Shown: piece after piece, positions 1 to 7,969 of the stretch
How positions within the stretch are numbered: the stretch's first letter is position 1
Layout of the letters: the number at the start of each line of letters is the position of its first letter
From: Aquibacillus sediminis
Lineage (GTDB): Bacteria; Bacillota; Bacilli; Bacillales; Amphibacillaceae
Direction: 5' to 3'
Assembly (NCBI RefSeq): GCF_005870085.1
Contig: NZ_SZNM01000004.1
Span: 1-64,000, forward strand
Length of the DNA: 64,000 bases
Made by a program: the position numbers and the translations under genes
The notes under the pieces: generated by a model
What the model saw: the letters and a program-made list of their open reading frames with translations, nothing else
Told to the model about the DNA's origin: nothing
Database searches by the model: none

Positions 1-87
1 ATGGTTTACTATAACAATTATCGATATCAATGGAACTTAAAAAAGATGACCCCTATCCAATATAGGAATCATCTTCAAGTAGCTTAA
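1..87 (+). CDS. IS3/IS150-family transposase, C-terminal fragment (cut by window start)
   Basis: Frame 1 is open from the first base to a TAA ending at 87 and encodes about 28 residues. The ending is characteristic of the IS150-group OrfB integrase: a YYNNYRYQW motif, then LKKMTPIQYRNHL, which closes the DDE integrase domain of these transposases. The catalytic residues lie upstream of the window. Whether the full gene is intact cannot be judged. Confidence 0.8.
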   Translation: MVYYNNYRYQWNLKKMTPIQYRNHLQVA

Positions 88-126
88 TCTCTTTTTTCAT
101 AGTGTCCTTGACACGGGTGCCAGTTT
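1..126 (+). mobile_element. Right end of an IS3-family (IS150-like) insertion sequence
   Basis: The first 126 bases hold the last codons of an IS3-type transposase, a short spacer, and a right terminal repeat at about 101-126 with the GGGTGCCAGTTTA ending expected of IS150-group elements. The body of the element lies outside the window, so target duplication and left end cannot be checked. The right boundary is placed by resemblance to the family and could be off by a few bases. Confidence 0.75.
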
Positions 127-151
127 AAACCATGCAACAAGGAATTCCCCC

Positions 152-706
152 TTATTTTTTTGGATTTTTAATCGGCCCAAAGTTAAACAGTTTCCCTTCA
201 TAGATTAATTGTAATCGTTCATTTTGACGGAAATCATCAGGTGTGACCATCACGGAAAGTTTATCCCATAATTGAATGCCTGAGCGACGCAAGATTTCAG
301 CAACAAATTGCGAACAAAAGTAAGCATTACTAAACTCAATAGGTTCTTTGAATGATACACCAATGACACCTAGTATATTGTATAAAAATTTAGTATCATT
401 TTTTATGAAAATATCTAAAATTCGTTTCATTTTTTGTTTTTCTCGGTTTGTCACTTGAAGTTTATAGATGACACAAGTTGTTTCTTTGTATCTACTATAT
501 GTTCCTGTGAAAATATCTTCTTTAACAAATCCACCATGTAATGGATTTTTTGGGTTTTTTCGTCCAAAGCTGTACATTTCCTTAAGTTCAGGATCAAATG
601 AAATGGAGGCATGATTATATGGTGCTTTCGTATATTTCTTAATAATGCTTGTAAACATCGTGCCTGTGTCAGATAGCATTATGTAGACATAGTGAGGTTG
701 GCTCAT
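152..706 (-). CDS. Permuted papain-like (NlpC/P60-type) hydrolase
   Basis: A 184-residue protein without a clear signal peptide. A histidine in YNHASISF near residue 35 comes before a cysteine in YFCSQFVAEIL near residue 135. This His-before-Cys order is typical of circularly permuted papain-fold enzymes (the YiiX/YaeF/poxvirus G6R group), which include thiol peptidases, amidases and acyltransferases; substrates are mostly unknown. The start is placed at the ATG nine bases after AAGGA, since the upstream ATG touches the Shine-Dalgarno sequence. The gene is monocistronic, between the IS end and a divergent CdsA-like gene. The fold is fairly secure; the reaction is not predicted. Confidence 0.65.
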   Translation of the reverse strand: MSQPHYVYIMLSDTGTMFTSIIKKYTKAPYNHASISFDPELKEMYSFGRKNPKNPLHGGFVKEDIFTGTYSRYKETTCVIYKLQVTNREKQKMKRILDIFIKNDTKFLYNILGVIGVSFKEPIEFSNAYFCSQFVAEILRRSGIQLWDKLSVMVTPDDFRQNERLQLIYEGKLFNFGPIKNPKK

Positions 707-802
707 TAATAACATTCCTTTTTTACTCGTTTTGTCTCATCTTTTTATTATATATGATAGGCTGTAAGTTGTGTGCAGTTTTTTCGTGAAGTGGGTGAGT
801 AT

Positions 803-1717
803 ATGGTTCAAACATTATCGACATTAGCAATTATATTTTTCGCTTTATTAGGTGCGACAGTCGTATTTTATTTAACTCAAAAAAATCAAACGAACAAAGA
901 TTTCTCTACTATTCAAATGCGGGTGAAAACATGGTGGGGAATGTTTGTTGTTTTCTGTTTCGCTACGTTATTTAATCCGATGATTTCACTATTATCTATC
1001 ATGGTGCTCAGTTTTTTCGCTTTAAGAGAATATTTCTCGATGATGAAAACTAGGAAATCGGATCGACGGTTGTTCCTTTGGTCTTACTTGATGATTCCAT
1101 TGCAGTTTTACTGGATACTAATTGGCTGGTATGGGATGTTTATTGTATTTATACCGATTTATGTGTTTTTATTTCTCCCTTTACCACGTATTATTGGAAA
1201 AGGAACAATAGGATTTCTTCGTTCGGTGAGTTTTACGCAGTGGGGATTAATGTTAATGGTGTTCGGGCTTAGTCATTTAGCCTATTACCAAATTGCTACG
1301 CCGACATATGGTCCGAACCTAGTGTTGTTTCTCATTGTTTTGACACAATTAAATGATGTATACCACTATTTGATTTCACTGTACATAGGCAAAAGGAAAA
1401 TCATTCCATCAGCAAATCCGTATATGACGTGGGAAGGATTCGTTATAGCATTGCTATTGACGATGGTGTCATCTTTTCTGTTATATCCTTTTCTTACGCC
1501 ATTTGATCTAATATTTGGGATCTTATCAGGTGTCATCATAAGTGTTGCGGGATTTGTGGGAGGCTTAACTATTTCGGTTCTAAAACGTGATTTATTAATT
1601 GCCGATGTGGAAAAGCGGGAGTTGCTTAAAGGGCGTTATTTAAGTCGGATTGATAGTTTAACCTATACGTCACCGATTTTTTTTCACATTATCAGGTACT
1701 TTTTTGATTTTATGTAA
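803..1717 (+). CDS. Phosphatidate cytidylyltransferase (CdsA)-like integral membrane protein
   Basis: A 304-residue protein with about eight hydrophobic segments. The C-terminal part (SVLKRDLLIADVEKR then YLSRIDSLTYTSPIFFH) follows the CdsA signature: S-x-x-K-R, then an R-x-D pair in an S-R-I-D context, before the last membrane segment. CdsA enzymes make CDP-diacylglycerol from phosphatidate and CTP in the membrane. The acidic and H-G-G portions of the signature are degenerate, so this is probably a paralogue rather than the housekeeping enzyme. An ATG at 803 is preceded by a GAAGTGGGTGAG ribosome site; a GTG at 773 lacks one. Stand-alone gene. Confidence 0.7.
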   Translation: MVQTLSTLAIIFFALLGATVVFYLTQKNQTNKDFSTIQMRVKTWWGMFVVFCFATLFNPMISLLSIMVLSFFALREYFSMMKTRKSDRRLFLWSYLMIPLQFYWILIGWYGMFIVFIPIYVFLFLPLPRIIGKGTIGFLRSVSFTQWGLMLMVFGLSHLAYYQIATPTYGPNLVLFLIVLTQLNDVYHYLISLYIGKRKIIPSANPYMTWEGFVIALLLTMVSSFLLYPFLTPFDLIFGILSGVIISVAGFVGGLTISVLKRDLLIADVEKRELLKGRYLSRIDSLTYTSPIFFHIIRYFFDFM

Positions 1718-1719
1718 AG

Positions 1720-1748
1720 GAAAGGGGGACATTGGATCGTCCCCTTGA
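1720..1748 (-). terminator. Possible intrinsic terminator between convergent genes
   Basis: AAGGGGGAC and GTCCCCTT arms with one unpaired base surround a short loop between the converging CdsA-like and propeller genes. On the minus strand the stem is followed by a broken T-rich tract. The stem is convincing and the T-tract is weak. Confidence 0.4.
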
Positions 1749-1765
1749 ACATTTTGTTACCGTTG

Positions 1766-2974
1766 TTATAGAAAATAATGGATAAGGTTTTGGTTCTGGC
1801 CTCTTGCAAATACATCGACTCGATTTGGTCCCCAAGAAACCGCCGCAGGTGCTGAGGTCAGTGTTCCACCTAGATTTTCCCAGTCTTGCCAGCGCGAACC
1901 ATTCCATGTTCGTTTATACAATCGATTGTTTGTTCCTCTAACAAATACATCCAACTGATTGGACCGGCGCGAAGAAACGGCAGGAGCGCTTGTTAAGGTA
2001 CCGCCAAGGCTTTCCCAATCACTCCAAGTCCGGCCATTCCACCATTTATGAATTAAATCTCGGTTTTGCCCCCTTGCAAAAACATCAATCCGATTCGGTC
2101 CCCAAGAGACTGCTGCAGGCTCTGAGTTTAGAGACCCCCCAAGATTTTCCCAATCGCTCCAGCTCGATCCGTTCCACGTTTTTTTATATAGACGATTATT
2201 CGTTCCGCGTACAAAAACATCAAGGTGATTAGTTCGGCGGCTCGATACAGCTGGACCACTCGTTAGCGTGCCACCAAGGTTTTCCCAATCACTCCAACGG
2301 GATCCATCCCACCACTTATGATATAAATTTTGGTCGGTTCCTCTTCCAAACACATCAATTCGATTCGGTCCCCAAGAAACAGCAGCAGGTGGAGAAGTTA
2401 ACGTTCCGCCTAGGTTTTCCCAATCACTCCAGCGACGACCATCCCACCATTTATGGTATAGGCTTTGGTTCGTCCCGCGCGCGAAAACGTCAAGACGATT
2501 TCGTTGCCAAGAAGCAACAGCTGGAGCTGATGTTAAGGTGCCACCTAAGTTTTCCCAGCGACCTTGATCAGGTTGAGTGTCTCCATCTCGGATGATCGAT
2601 AATACAATTTGAATCACTCGTGTTAAAACGCGATTTGCAGTGCTTTGGTCAATATTGAACTGTCTAAAGATAAGATTTAACCATGGAACTTGTTGCTGGA
2701 ACTGATTATAAATTTGGTTTGCTGTGAGATTGCTAGTTGCTTGCCTCATGGTAAAGTCAATTAGAATATAGAAAATATAGTCGACAAGTTGTTGATTCAT
2801 TCCAGCTTGTTGTAACTGTGTATATAGGTTACTATGTTGCGTGCGAATCGTTTGGAAGATTTGCTGTACATTTGGTTGCTGACGCAGATCTACATAGGCT
2901 TGGGTATAATAGTTGTTTATCGGAACATAGTGTGGATAATAGGTTTGAGGAACATAATAAAAATAATGATACAT
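1766..2974 (-). CDS. PLL-type (DUF346) beta-propeller protein with six repeats
   Basis: About 402 residues. The first 135 are Tyr/Gln/Asn-rich and helical-looking, of unrecognised family, with no signal peptide. From about residue 140 come six tandem units of about 43 residues, each with W-E-N-L-G-G-x-L-T-S, P-N-R-x-D-V-F-x-R-G and L-(Y/I)-x-K-x-W-(D/N)-G. This is the repeat of PLL/fucolectin-like sugar-binding propellers. Classical PLL lectins are described with seven blades; here six are clear and the last is truncated after NLIHYFL. Units alternate between two types (AAVSWGPNRIDVF versus VSSRRTNxLDVFVRG). AGGAGGT six bases before the second ATG decides the start. Monocistronic. Carbohydrate binding is inferred; a spore or cell-surface location is possible but unproven. 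Confidence 0.75.
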   Translation of the reverse strand: MYHYFYYVPQTYYPHYVPINNYYTQAYVDLRQQPNVQQIFQTIRTQHSNLYTQLQQAGMNQQLVDYIFYILIDFTMRQATSNLTANQIYNQFQQQVPWLNLIFRQFNIDQSTANRVLTRVIQIVLSIIRDGDTQPDQGRWENLGGTLTSAPAVASWQRNRLDVFARGTNQSLYHKWWDGRRWSDWENLGGTLTSPPAAVSWGPNRIDVFGRGTDQNLYHKWWDGSRWSDWENLGGTLTSGPAVSSRRTNHLDVFVRGTNNRLYKKTWNGSSWSDWENLGGSLNSEPAAVSWGPNRIDVFARGQNRDLIHKWWNGRTWSDWESLGGTLTSAPAVSSRRSNQLDVFVRGTNNRLYKRTWNGSRWQDWENLGGTLTSAPAAVSWGPNRVDVFARGQNQNLIHYFL

Positions 2975-3139
2975 ATACATACCTCCTGCTTTTTCATTAG
3001 CCTATGCAAAAAGGGGAGGTATAGGAACGATGGACTTGCCCAGAAGTGTTTGGTTATTTCGTACAGAGCGATCTTCGTGTAAACTGTAAATGAGCAAATA
3101 ATGTTTGTATATTATTACGATATGAAGGCGTGGGGGCAT

Positions 3140-3436
3140 ATGGATCTATTTTTTTACATACTACCGTTATTATTAATAGGATTACTTTTTTTCTTGTTTA
3201 ATTGGTTAATGGGATATCGTAAAGGGCATATTGTCCTCGATCTTGATGATCGCTATTTTGATCATCGTGCCTATATGCTAGCGATTCAGGAAAAGTTGGA
3301 AAGGGATGGGCATACCGTCAGTTATGAAGGGTATAGTCGGTTTATTATTGATGGCAAAAGATATTTGATGCTAGAAAGAAATATAAGTATGGGTGGTGTA
3401 CCGATGCAGCGTACGATTCTTAAACCAATCGAATAG
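3140..3436 (+). CDS. Small membrane-anchored protein of unknown function
   Basis: About 98 residues: one N-terminal hydrophobic segment (FFYILPLLLIGLLFFLFNWL), then a charged domain of about 70 residues with an IVLDLDDRYFDHRAYM stretch. I do not recognise the family. The start is uncertain: ATG at 3140 follows a run of G that could act as a ribosome site, and in-frame ATGs at 3101 and 3122 are possible. It points the same way as the next three genes but is separated by a gap, so an operon is not clear. Confidence 0.5.
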   Translation: MDLFFYILPLLLIGLLFFLFNWLMGYRKGHIVLDLDDRYFDHRAYMLAIQEKLERDGHTVSYEGYSRFIIDGKRYLMLERNISMGGVPMQRTILKPIE

Positions 3437-3493
3437 TGTACATTATTGTTCTTCACACTTCACTAGAACACTTATTATATGCCTAAGTAAAGT

Positions 3494-4063
3494 ATGATGC
3501 ATGGTTTACTGGTGAGACTAAGTAAAAAAAAAGGAAAAAAGGTGTTTCTAGTGTTTGCGCTTACGGTGTTAGTTATAGATGTTTTGCTTGCATGGAAATG
3601 GGGAGATTGGACGAATTGGAAGAAGTATGAATCCTCAATTTTATATTTAATTTCTTGTGATTTAGCTTATAATTTTCTAACTTATCATAGGCCATTATGG
3701 GAACATAGCCCAACACTGCTTGTGCAAAACCACACGATAATGAACTTTGTAGTGATGTTGGTTGCCTACCCAAGTGTGTTGCTTGTCTATTTGGGAAGGT
3801 ATCCATCAAAGGTGCAAGATCAAATGGTTTGGGTCTGTTTTTGGGCTATCTTCTGGACGCTATTCGAGTGGATCAGTATACAATTAGGAGAGTTTAAACA
3901 TTTTGCTAGTTGGAATATTGTACATAGTTTATTATTTAATTTTGCGCTTTTCACAATGGTACGCCTCCATTACAAAAAATCATTATTAGCGTACTATTTA
4001 TCTATCATCATTGCCATTAGTTTATTAATACTCTTTCAAATCCCGGTTACTTCAATGAAATAA
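3494..4063 (+). CDS. CBO0543-family integral membrane protein
   Basis: 189 residues with five or six hydrophobic segments. The pattern YHRPLWEHSPTLLVQNHT followed by a YPSV membrane segment matches the CBO0543 family of small membrane proteins common in Bacillaceae and Clostridium. Function is unknown. It begins with two adjacent ATG codons after a weak purine run. A second small membrane protein follows 35 bases downstream and may be co-transcribed. Confidence 0.6.
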   Translation: MMHGLLVRLSKKKGKKVFLVFALTVLVIDVLLAWKWGDWTNWKKYESSILYLISCDLAYNFLTYHRPLWEHSPTLLVQNHTIMNFVVMLVAYPSVLLVYLGRYPSKVQDQMVWVCFWAIFWTLFEWISIQLGEFKHFASWNIVHSLLFNFALFTMVRLHYKKSLLAYYLSIIIAISLLILFQIPVTSMK

Positions 4064-4098
4064 CGAATGGTCATCGCCATTGATTGGAGGAAATGAAT

Positions 4099-4338
4099 GT
4101 GAATTTTATACGTATAATAACAGGTGTAGCAACGATTGGAATTGTGTTTTATCACTTCTTTATTGATCAATTTTATTTTCCAGAAATGATATTTTCTGCG
4201 TTATTAACCATCCTATTTTTGTTTGGGGCATTAGACTATATGAAAGACAAAAAGAGAGTGCTAGGATCTATCTATATAGTTGCAGCACTGATTTCTTGTT
4301 CTGTTGTTGTAAAAGAACTTTTTACTAACTTTTCTTAA
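4099..4338 (+). CDS. Small two- to three-helix membrane protein
   Basis: 79 residues with three hydrophobic stretches separated by short charged turns (DYMKDKKR). Family not recognised. A TTGGAGGAAATGAATGTG context gives GGAGG eight bases before a GTG, so the GTG is preferred over the ATG two codons earlier and the TTG before that. Probably co-transcribed with the CBO0543 gene upstream. Confidence 0.5.
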   Translation: MNFIRIITGVATIGIVFYHFFIDQFYFPEMIFSALLTILFLFGALDYMKDKKRVLGSIYIVAALISCSVVVKELFTNFS

Positions 4339-4393
4339 CGGTATGTTCATCGTAACAGTGCAAGTTACTCAATTATATTTGGGGGGGATACCT

Positions 4394-4765
4394 ATGGTTT
4401 TTTCTTTTAAAAAAATTGACCATGTGCAATTAGCAGCACCAAAGGATTCTGAAAATACTGCGAGAAAGTTTTATTCTGATATTTTAGGTTTTAAGGAAGT
4501 TGAAAAACCTGATGTGTTAAGGAGACGAGGAGGGGTATGGTTTACATTTGGGTCTAACCAATTACACATTGGTATTGAAGATCCATTTACACCAGCAAAA
4601 AAAGCCCATCCCGCCTTTGAGGTAGAAAATTTGGAGGCATTAAAGCAGCATTTAACAACTAATGAAGTGGAGTTTATTGTCGATCATAATCTCCCAGGTG
4701 CGAATAGAATCTATGTCTATGATCCATTTGGAAATAGAATCGAACTGTTAGAGTGGGAGGAATAG
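4394..4765 (+). CDS. VOC (glyoxalase/bleomycin-resistance) superfamily protein
   Basis: 123 residues, the usual length of a single-domain VOC protein. It has the paired beta-alpha-beta-beta-beta pattern: IDHVQL at residues 8-13, FYSDILGF at 26-33, the NQLHIGI strand with H58, YVYDPFGNRIELLEW at the end with E117. H10, H58 and E117 sit where family members bind a divalent metal. Members include glyoxalases, dioxygenases and fosfomycin- or bleomycin-resistance proteins; the substrate cannot be read here. A run of seven G before the ATG is the ribosome site. Monocistronic. Confidence 0.8.
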   Translation: MVFSFKKIDHVQLAAPKDSENTARKFYSDILGFKEVEKPDVLRRRGGVWFTFGSNQLHIGIEDPFTPAKKAHPAFEVENLEALKQHLTTNEVEFIVDHNLPGANRIYVYDPFGNRIELLEWEE

Positions 4766-5101
4766 GTTAGATAAGAATGCTCTCAAAAATTTTTGGCGCC
4801 TAACTTTTAGATAGAAAGGTTTGGCGCTTTATTTTATCCTAGCGCAACCATCAGGATAGTTATCGTAACTGGTACACCCTATAATTTTTCAATGTCTCCA
4901 TACCAGTATTATTTTAGAAAGAATAATATTAGTTTGAAAAATGATAACAATTTATTGTGAAACGATAAAAATACTGGTAAACTGATCTTGAAAATGAAGC
5001 ACAGGTAAAAGTATTTTTTCTACAACTATTTTGTTTCAATTTTTCCGGACATACGGACAACGTGATTTACTGTTAAATTTTATTGGTGGGGGAAATAGTG
5101 A
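4766..5101. other. Intergenic region, no gene seen
   Basis: 336 AT-rich bases. The only structure I see is two GGCGC-containing blocks at about 4795-4830 that could form a weak stem. No convincing ORF, RNA gene or terminator with T-tract. Confidence 0.5.
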
Positions 5102-5536
5102 ATGAATTATTTCTTGAAGTTACAAGTGGTTAGTATGTTATACGGTTTTATGGCATTTCTTCCCTTAGAACTTATGATAAATGTGTACAGAATTAGCAGA
5201 CTCACAAACTGGGAAATTGGGACGGTTAATATTCTGACTGGCGCAATAGTCATAATTGAATGTGTAGTTGGTACAGTACTACTCTTTTTCTTAAACAAAA
5301 ACTGGCTAGATGGGAGAAAGGCTAACTTTTGGTCGGTCATTCTTTGGATACCTTATTTCGTAATTTTTGTTTATCTTTTCGCATCTTTATTTCCAATAAC
5401 TTATCGAGGGGATGATCCTAATCCGGTTACAGGTCTTCTGGCAATGGGAGGATTGATTGTTTATCCGATTTATATCCTCATTATGAACCTTACAAGTATG
5501 AAACTTGATCATCAATCGACAACTACAAATGTCTAA
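5102..5536 (+). CDS. Four-helix membrane protein of unknown function
   Basis: 144 residues with four hydrophobic segments (about 8-27, 42-63, 76-97 and 110-128) and a polar tail. The family is not recognised. GGTGGGGGAAATAGTGA before the ATG gives a strong ribosome site. The gene stands alone before a lipoprotein gene 120 bases downstream. Confidence 0.55.
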   Translation: MNYFLKLQVVSMLYGFMAFLPLELMINVYRISRLTNWEIGTVNILTGAIVIIECVVGTVLLFFLNKNWLDGRKANFWSVILWIPYFVIFVYLFASLFPITYRGDDPNPVTGLLAMGGLIVYPIYILIMNLTSMKLDHQSTTTNV

Positions 5537-5656
5537 CAGGTCGTTACCAACGTCAAACAGGAGGCATGACTTCGGTGTGCTTGGTATGACAACAAGGGGA
5601 TTTAGCAATTACTGGAAATCACACTTATCCCTATTGAGAAAACGAGGTGTTGCATC

Positions 5657-5998
5657 ATGCGTGAAACGATCTTAATCGTTGTGCTAACGGTATTATTGGT
5701 GGGGTGTTCAAACACAAAGACTTTTACAGGTAATGTCTATAAAATACAAGATCAACTACTCACTGTTGACTGTTCTGATGAAGTGAATCATACACAGGAT
5801 GATTGGGGATATGATTGCCCTGTACAACTAACTAGCGAAACATCCCTAGTAGACCATGATCAACAACCAATAACTGTGCAAGATTTAGAAAAAACGAAAG
5901 GCTATGTCAAAGTAGAAGTGACGTTGGTTTCACCGACAAACTTAATGGAAAATTCAGATGACATCATTGCTAAGCAAGTAAAAGTTATCAATGAGTAA
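5657..5998 (+). CDS. Small lipoprotein, hypothetical
   Basis: 113 residues beginning with a short signal peptide and an LLVGC lipobox, so lipidation at Cys17 and anchoring outside the membrane are expected. The mature part starts TFTGNVYKIQDQLLTVDCS and ends IIAKQVKVI, a layout like small OB-fold lipoproteins of Bacillaceae; two further cysteines may form a disulfide. The function is unknown. GAGGTG precedes the ATG. Confidence 0.6.
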   Translation: MRETILIVVLTVLLVGCSNTKTFTGNVYKIQDQLLTVDCSDEVNHTQDDWGYDCPVQLTSETSLVDHDQQPITVQDLEKTKGYVKVEVTLVSPTNLMENSDDIIAKQVKVINE

Positions 5999-6149
5999 AC
6001 CTAATCGAATTGGCAGCGATTTCTAACATGATGATGAAGAAGCAAACGAGAAAATATGCTGGTCAATTAAATGACACATTTTCAAACTAGTATTTAGTTG
6101 CTTTTTGGTAAAAAAATAGATTAAGATAGGAGCGGGAGGGAAGTCAATT

Positions 6150-7313
6150 ATGAGAAATTTTGTATTTGATAATAAAACAAAGATTATTTTCGGTAAGGAC
6201 CAAGAACAAGTAGTAGGAAAAGAAGTTGCTCCTTATGGGAAAAAGCTACTTCTACATTATGGTGGTGGAAGTATTAAGGAAACGGGCTTATACGATAAGG
6301 TAATCGAATCATTGAAAGCCCAAGGAATTGAAGTGTTTGAATTAGGAGGAGTAAAACCGAATCCAAGAGTTAGTCTTGTTCGTGAAGGTGTAAGCCTTTG
6401 CAAGGAACATGATATTGATTTTATTTTATCTGTTGGTGGCGGTAGTGTCATTGATTCAGCGAAAGCAATAGCTGCTGGCGTCAAATATGATGGTGATGTA
6501 TGGGACTTTTACACAGGCAAAGCTTCGATTTCAGAAAGCTTACCGACTGGCGTTGTGTTAACGATCCCTGCAGCTGGAAGTGAATCAAGTGCAGGTACAG
6601 TCATTACCAATGAAGATGGGTTGTATAAGCGAGCTACTGGACACATCTCCTTAAGGCCACAATTTGCTATTTTAAATCCAGAGCTTACCTATACATTACC
6701 TGCCTATCAAACAGCAGCTGGTGTAACAGATATGATGTCACATATATTTGAAAGATATTTTACAAACGAACAAAATGTTGAGTTGACCGATCGGCTGTCC
6801 GAGGCTACCTTACGAACAATTATTCATAATGCACCGGTTGTGTTAGAAGAGCCCAGCAACTATGATGCGCGAGCAGAGATCATGTGGGCGGGTACACTTG
6901 CACATAATGACTTACTTGATACAGGAAGACTCGGGGATTGGGGAAGTCATGATATTGAGCATGAGTTGAGCGGTATTTATGATATCACACATGGTGCCGG
7001 ATTAGCGATCATTTTCCCAGCATGGATGAAGTACGTTTACCAGCAAGATGTGAACCGGTTTGCACAGTTTGCTAATCGTGTATGGGGTGTAGAAATTGAC
7101 TTAAATAATTTGGAGAAGACAGCCCTAGCTGGAATTGAGAAATTAGAGCAATTTTTCCAGTCAATCGGTATGCCAACAACTCTACGTGAAGCAAACATTG
7201 ATGACAAACACTTCGAAGAAATGGCGAAAAAAGCGACGGAAAATGGTCCACTAGGTAACTTTGTTAAACTACATGCTGAAGATGTTCATCAAATTTATAA
7301 ATTAGCACAGTAA
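6150..7313 (+). CDS. Iron-containing alcohol dehydrogenase (butanol dehydrogenase type)
   Basis: 387 residues, full length for group III alcohol dehydrogenases of the YugJ/YugK/BdhA type. These reduce aldehydes to alcohols with NAD(P)H in the cytoplasm. The nucleotide-binding GGGSVIDSAKAIAAG motif lies at 96-110. The metal ligands are D194 and H198 in VTDMMSHIFERYF, H267 in GSHDIEHELS and H281 in DITHGAGLAI. SESSAGTVITN is also typical. GGAGCGGGAGGG precedes the ATG. It is a single-gene unit closed by a strong terminator. The natural substrate is not predictable. Confidence 0.92.
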   Translation: MRNFVFDNKTKIIFGKDQEQVVGKEVAPYGKKLLLHYGGGSIKETGLYDKVIESLKAQGIEVFELGGVKPNPRVSLVREGVSLCKEHDIDFILSVGGGSVIDSAKAIAAGVKYDGDVWDFYTGKASISESLPTGVVLTIPAAGSESSAGTVITNEDGLYKRATGHISLRPQFAILNPELTYTLPAYQTAAGVTDMMSHIFERYFTNEQNVELTDRLSEATLRTIIHNAPVVLEEPSNYDARAEIMWAGTLAHNDLLDTGRLGDWGSHDIEHELSGIYDITHGAGLAIIFPAWMKYVYQQDVNRFAQFANRVWGVEIDLNNLEKTALAGIEKLEQFFQSIGMPTTLREANIDDKHFEEMAKKATENGPLGNFVKLHAEDVHQIYKLAQ

Positions 7314-7354
7314 CTAGTTTTAACAGACATATAAGGATCCTTATCGTAACAGGT

Positions 7355-7388
7355 AGCCCCCTAACATGATTTGGAAGGGGGCTTTTTC
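7355..7388 (+). terminator. Intrinsic terminator after the alcohol dehydrogenase gene
   Basis: AGCCCCCT and AAGGGGGCT arms, 13-base loop, then TTTTT. Confidence 0.85.
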
Positions 7389-7437
7389 ATATAGTATAGC
7401 GAATCCTAAAGTTAAATGCCTGCACAGCTTTGTTCAG

Positions 7438-7848
7438 TTATGCTAAGTTAACCCGTTTGCCAAAGGGCACTTGTGGTTTGAATTTGTCTGGAATTAACCA
7501 AAACACATCATAATCAATGGTTAACTCTTCCCAAAAATAACCAGTAACATCTGTGATATAAAAGAGCTTGTCAATGTTGTTTTCTTCGGCCCATTCTAAG
7601 GTCTCAGTATAGGAAGCTTTACCGTGTGTTTTAAAGGTAAGATCGTCGGCATGTTCCGTGTCAGTTACCTCACGAATTTTATAATCGGCAACCAACATTG
7701 GTGTTTTTTGCTTGACTTGATTAAATAACGTGATAATGTTTTTAATGGTGTCGATTGGGTATTCATCTGTAGACGTATCAACAGCCACTGCAATATTTTC
7801 ATCTTTTGCTTTCGTAATAATACTCAACAGTTGTTTTTGCCATGTCAT
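7438..7848 (-). CDS. Stand-alone VWA-like domain (DUF2201 C-terminal type), degenerate MIDAS
   Basis: 136 residues. AVAVDTSTDEYPIDTIKNI at the start, LFYITDVTGYFWE in the middle and DVFWLIPDKFKPQVPFGKRVNLA at the end match the VWA-like C-terminal domain of DUF2201 predicted metallopeptidases. There a DxSxS metal site is followed by a TDGxG strand and a final PFG segment. Here the metal site reads DTSTD and the larger N-terminal part is absent. These proteins normally pair with a MoxR-type ATPase, which is not nearby. It may bind a partner rather than a metal. Monocistronic. Confidence 0.6.
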   Translation of the reverse strand: MTWQKQLLSIITKAKDENIAVAVDTSTDEYPIDTIKNIITLFNQVKQKTPMLVADYKIREVTDTEHADDLTFKTHGKASYTETLEWAEENNIDKLFYITDVTGYFWEELTIDYDVFWLIPDKFKPQVPFGKRVNLA

Positions 7849-7969
7849 TCCATTCAGCTCCCCATGATAAAGTTACGTTCCTAGTATTTTGAAAAAGCTG
7901 TGGAATTAGTCATTTAAATTGTTGGTCTATAGTGGGATTTTTTGAATAAAAATAAAAATGGAGGTGTTT

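Noticed and set aside
2818-3082. Overlapping + strand open frames antisense to the propeller gene start
   Set aside because: No ribosome site, and their sequence is the reverse of the well-supported propeller gene and its leader; treated as shadows.
4795-4830. Possible terminator or riboswitch with GGCGC blocks after the VOC gene
   Set aside because: The arms pair poorly and there is no T-tract; no known riboswitch core could be traced.
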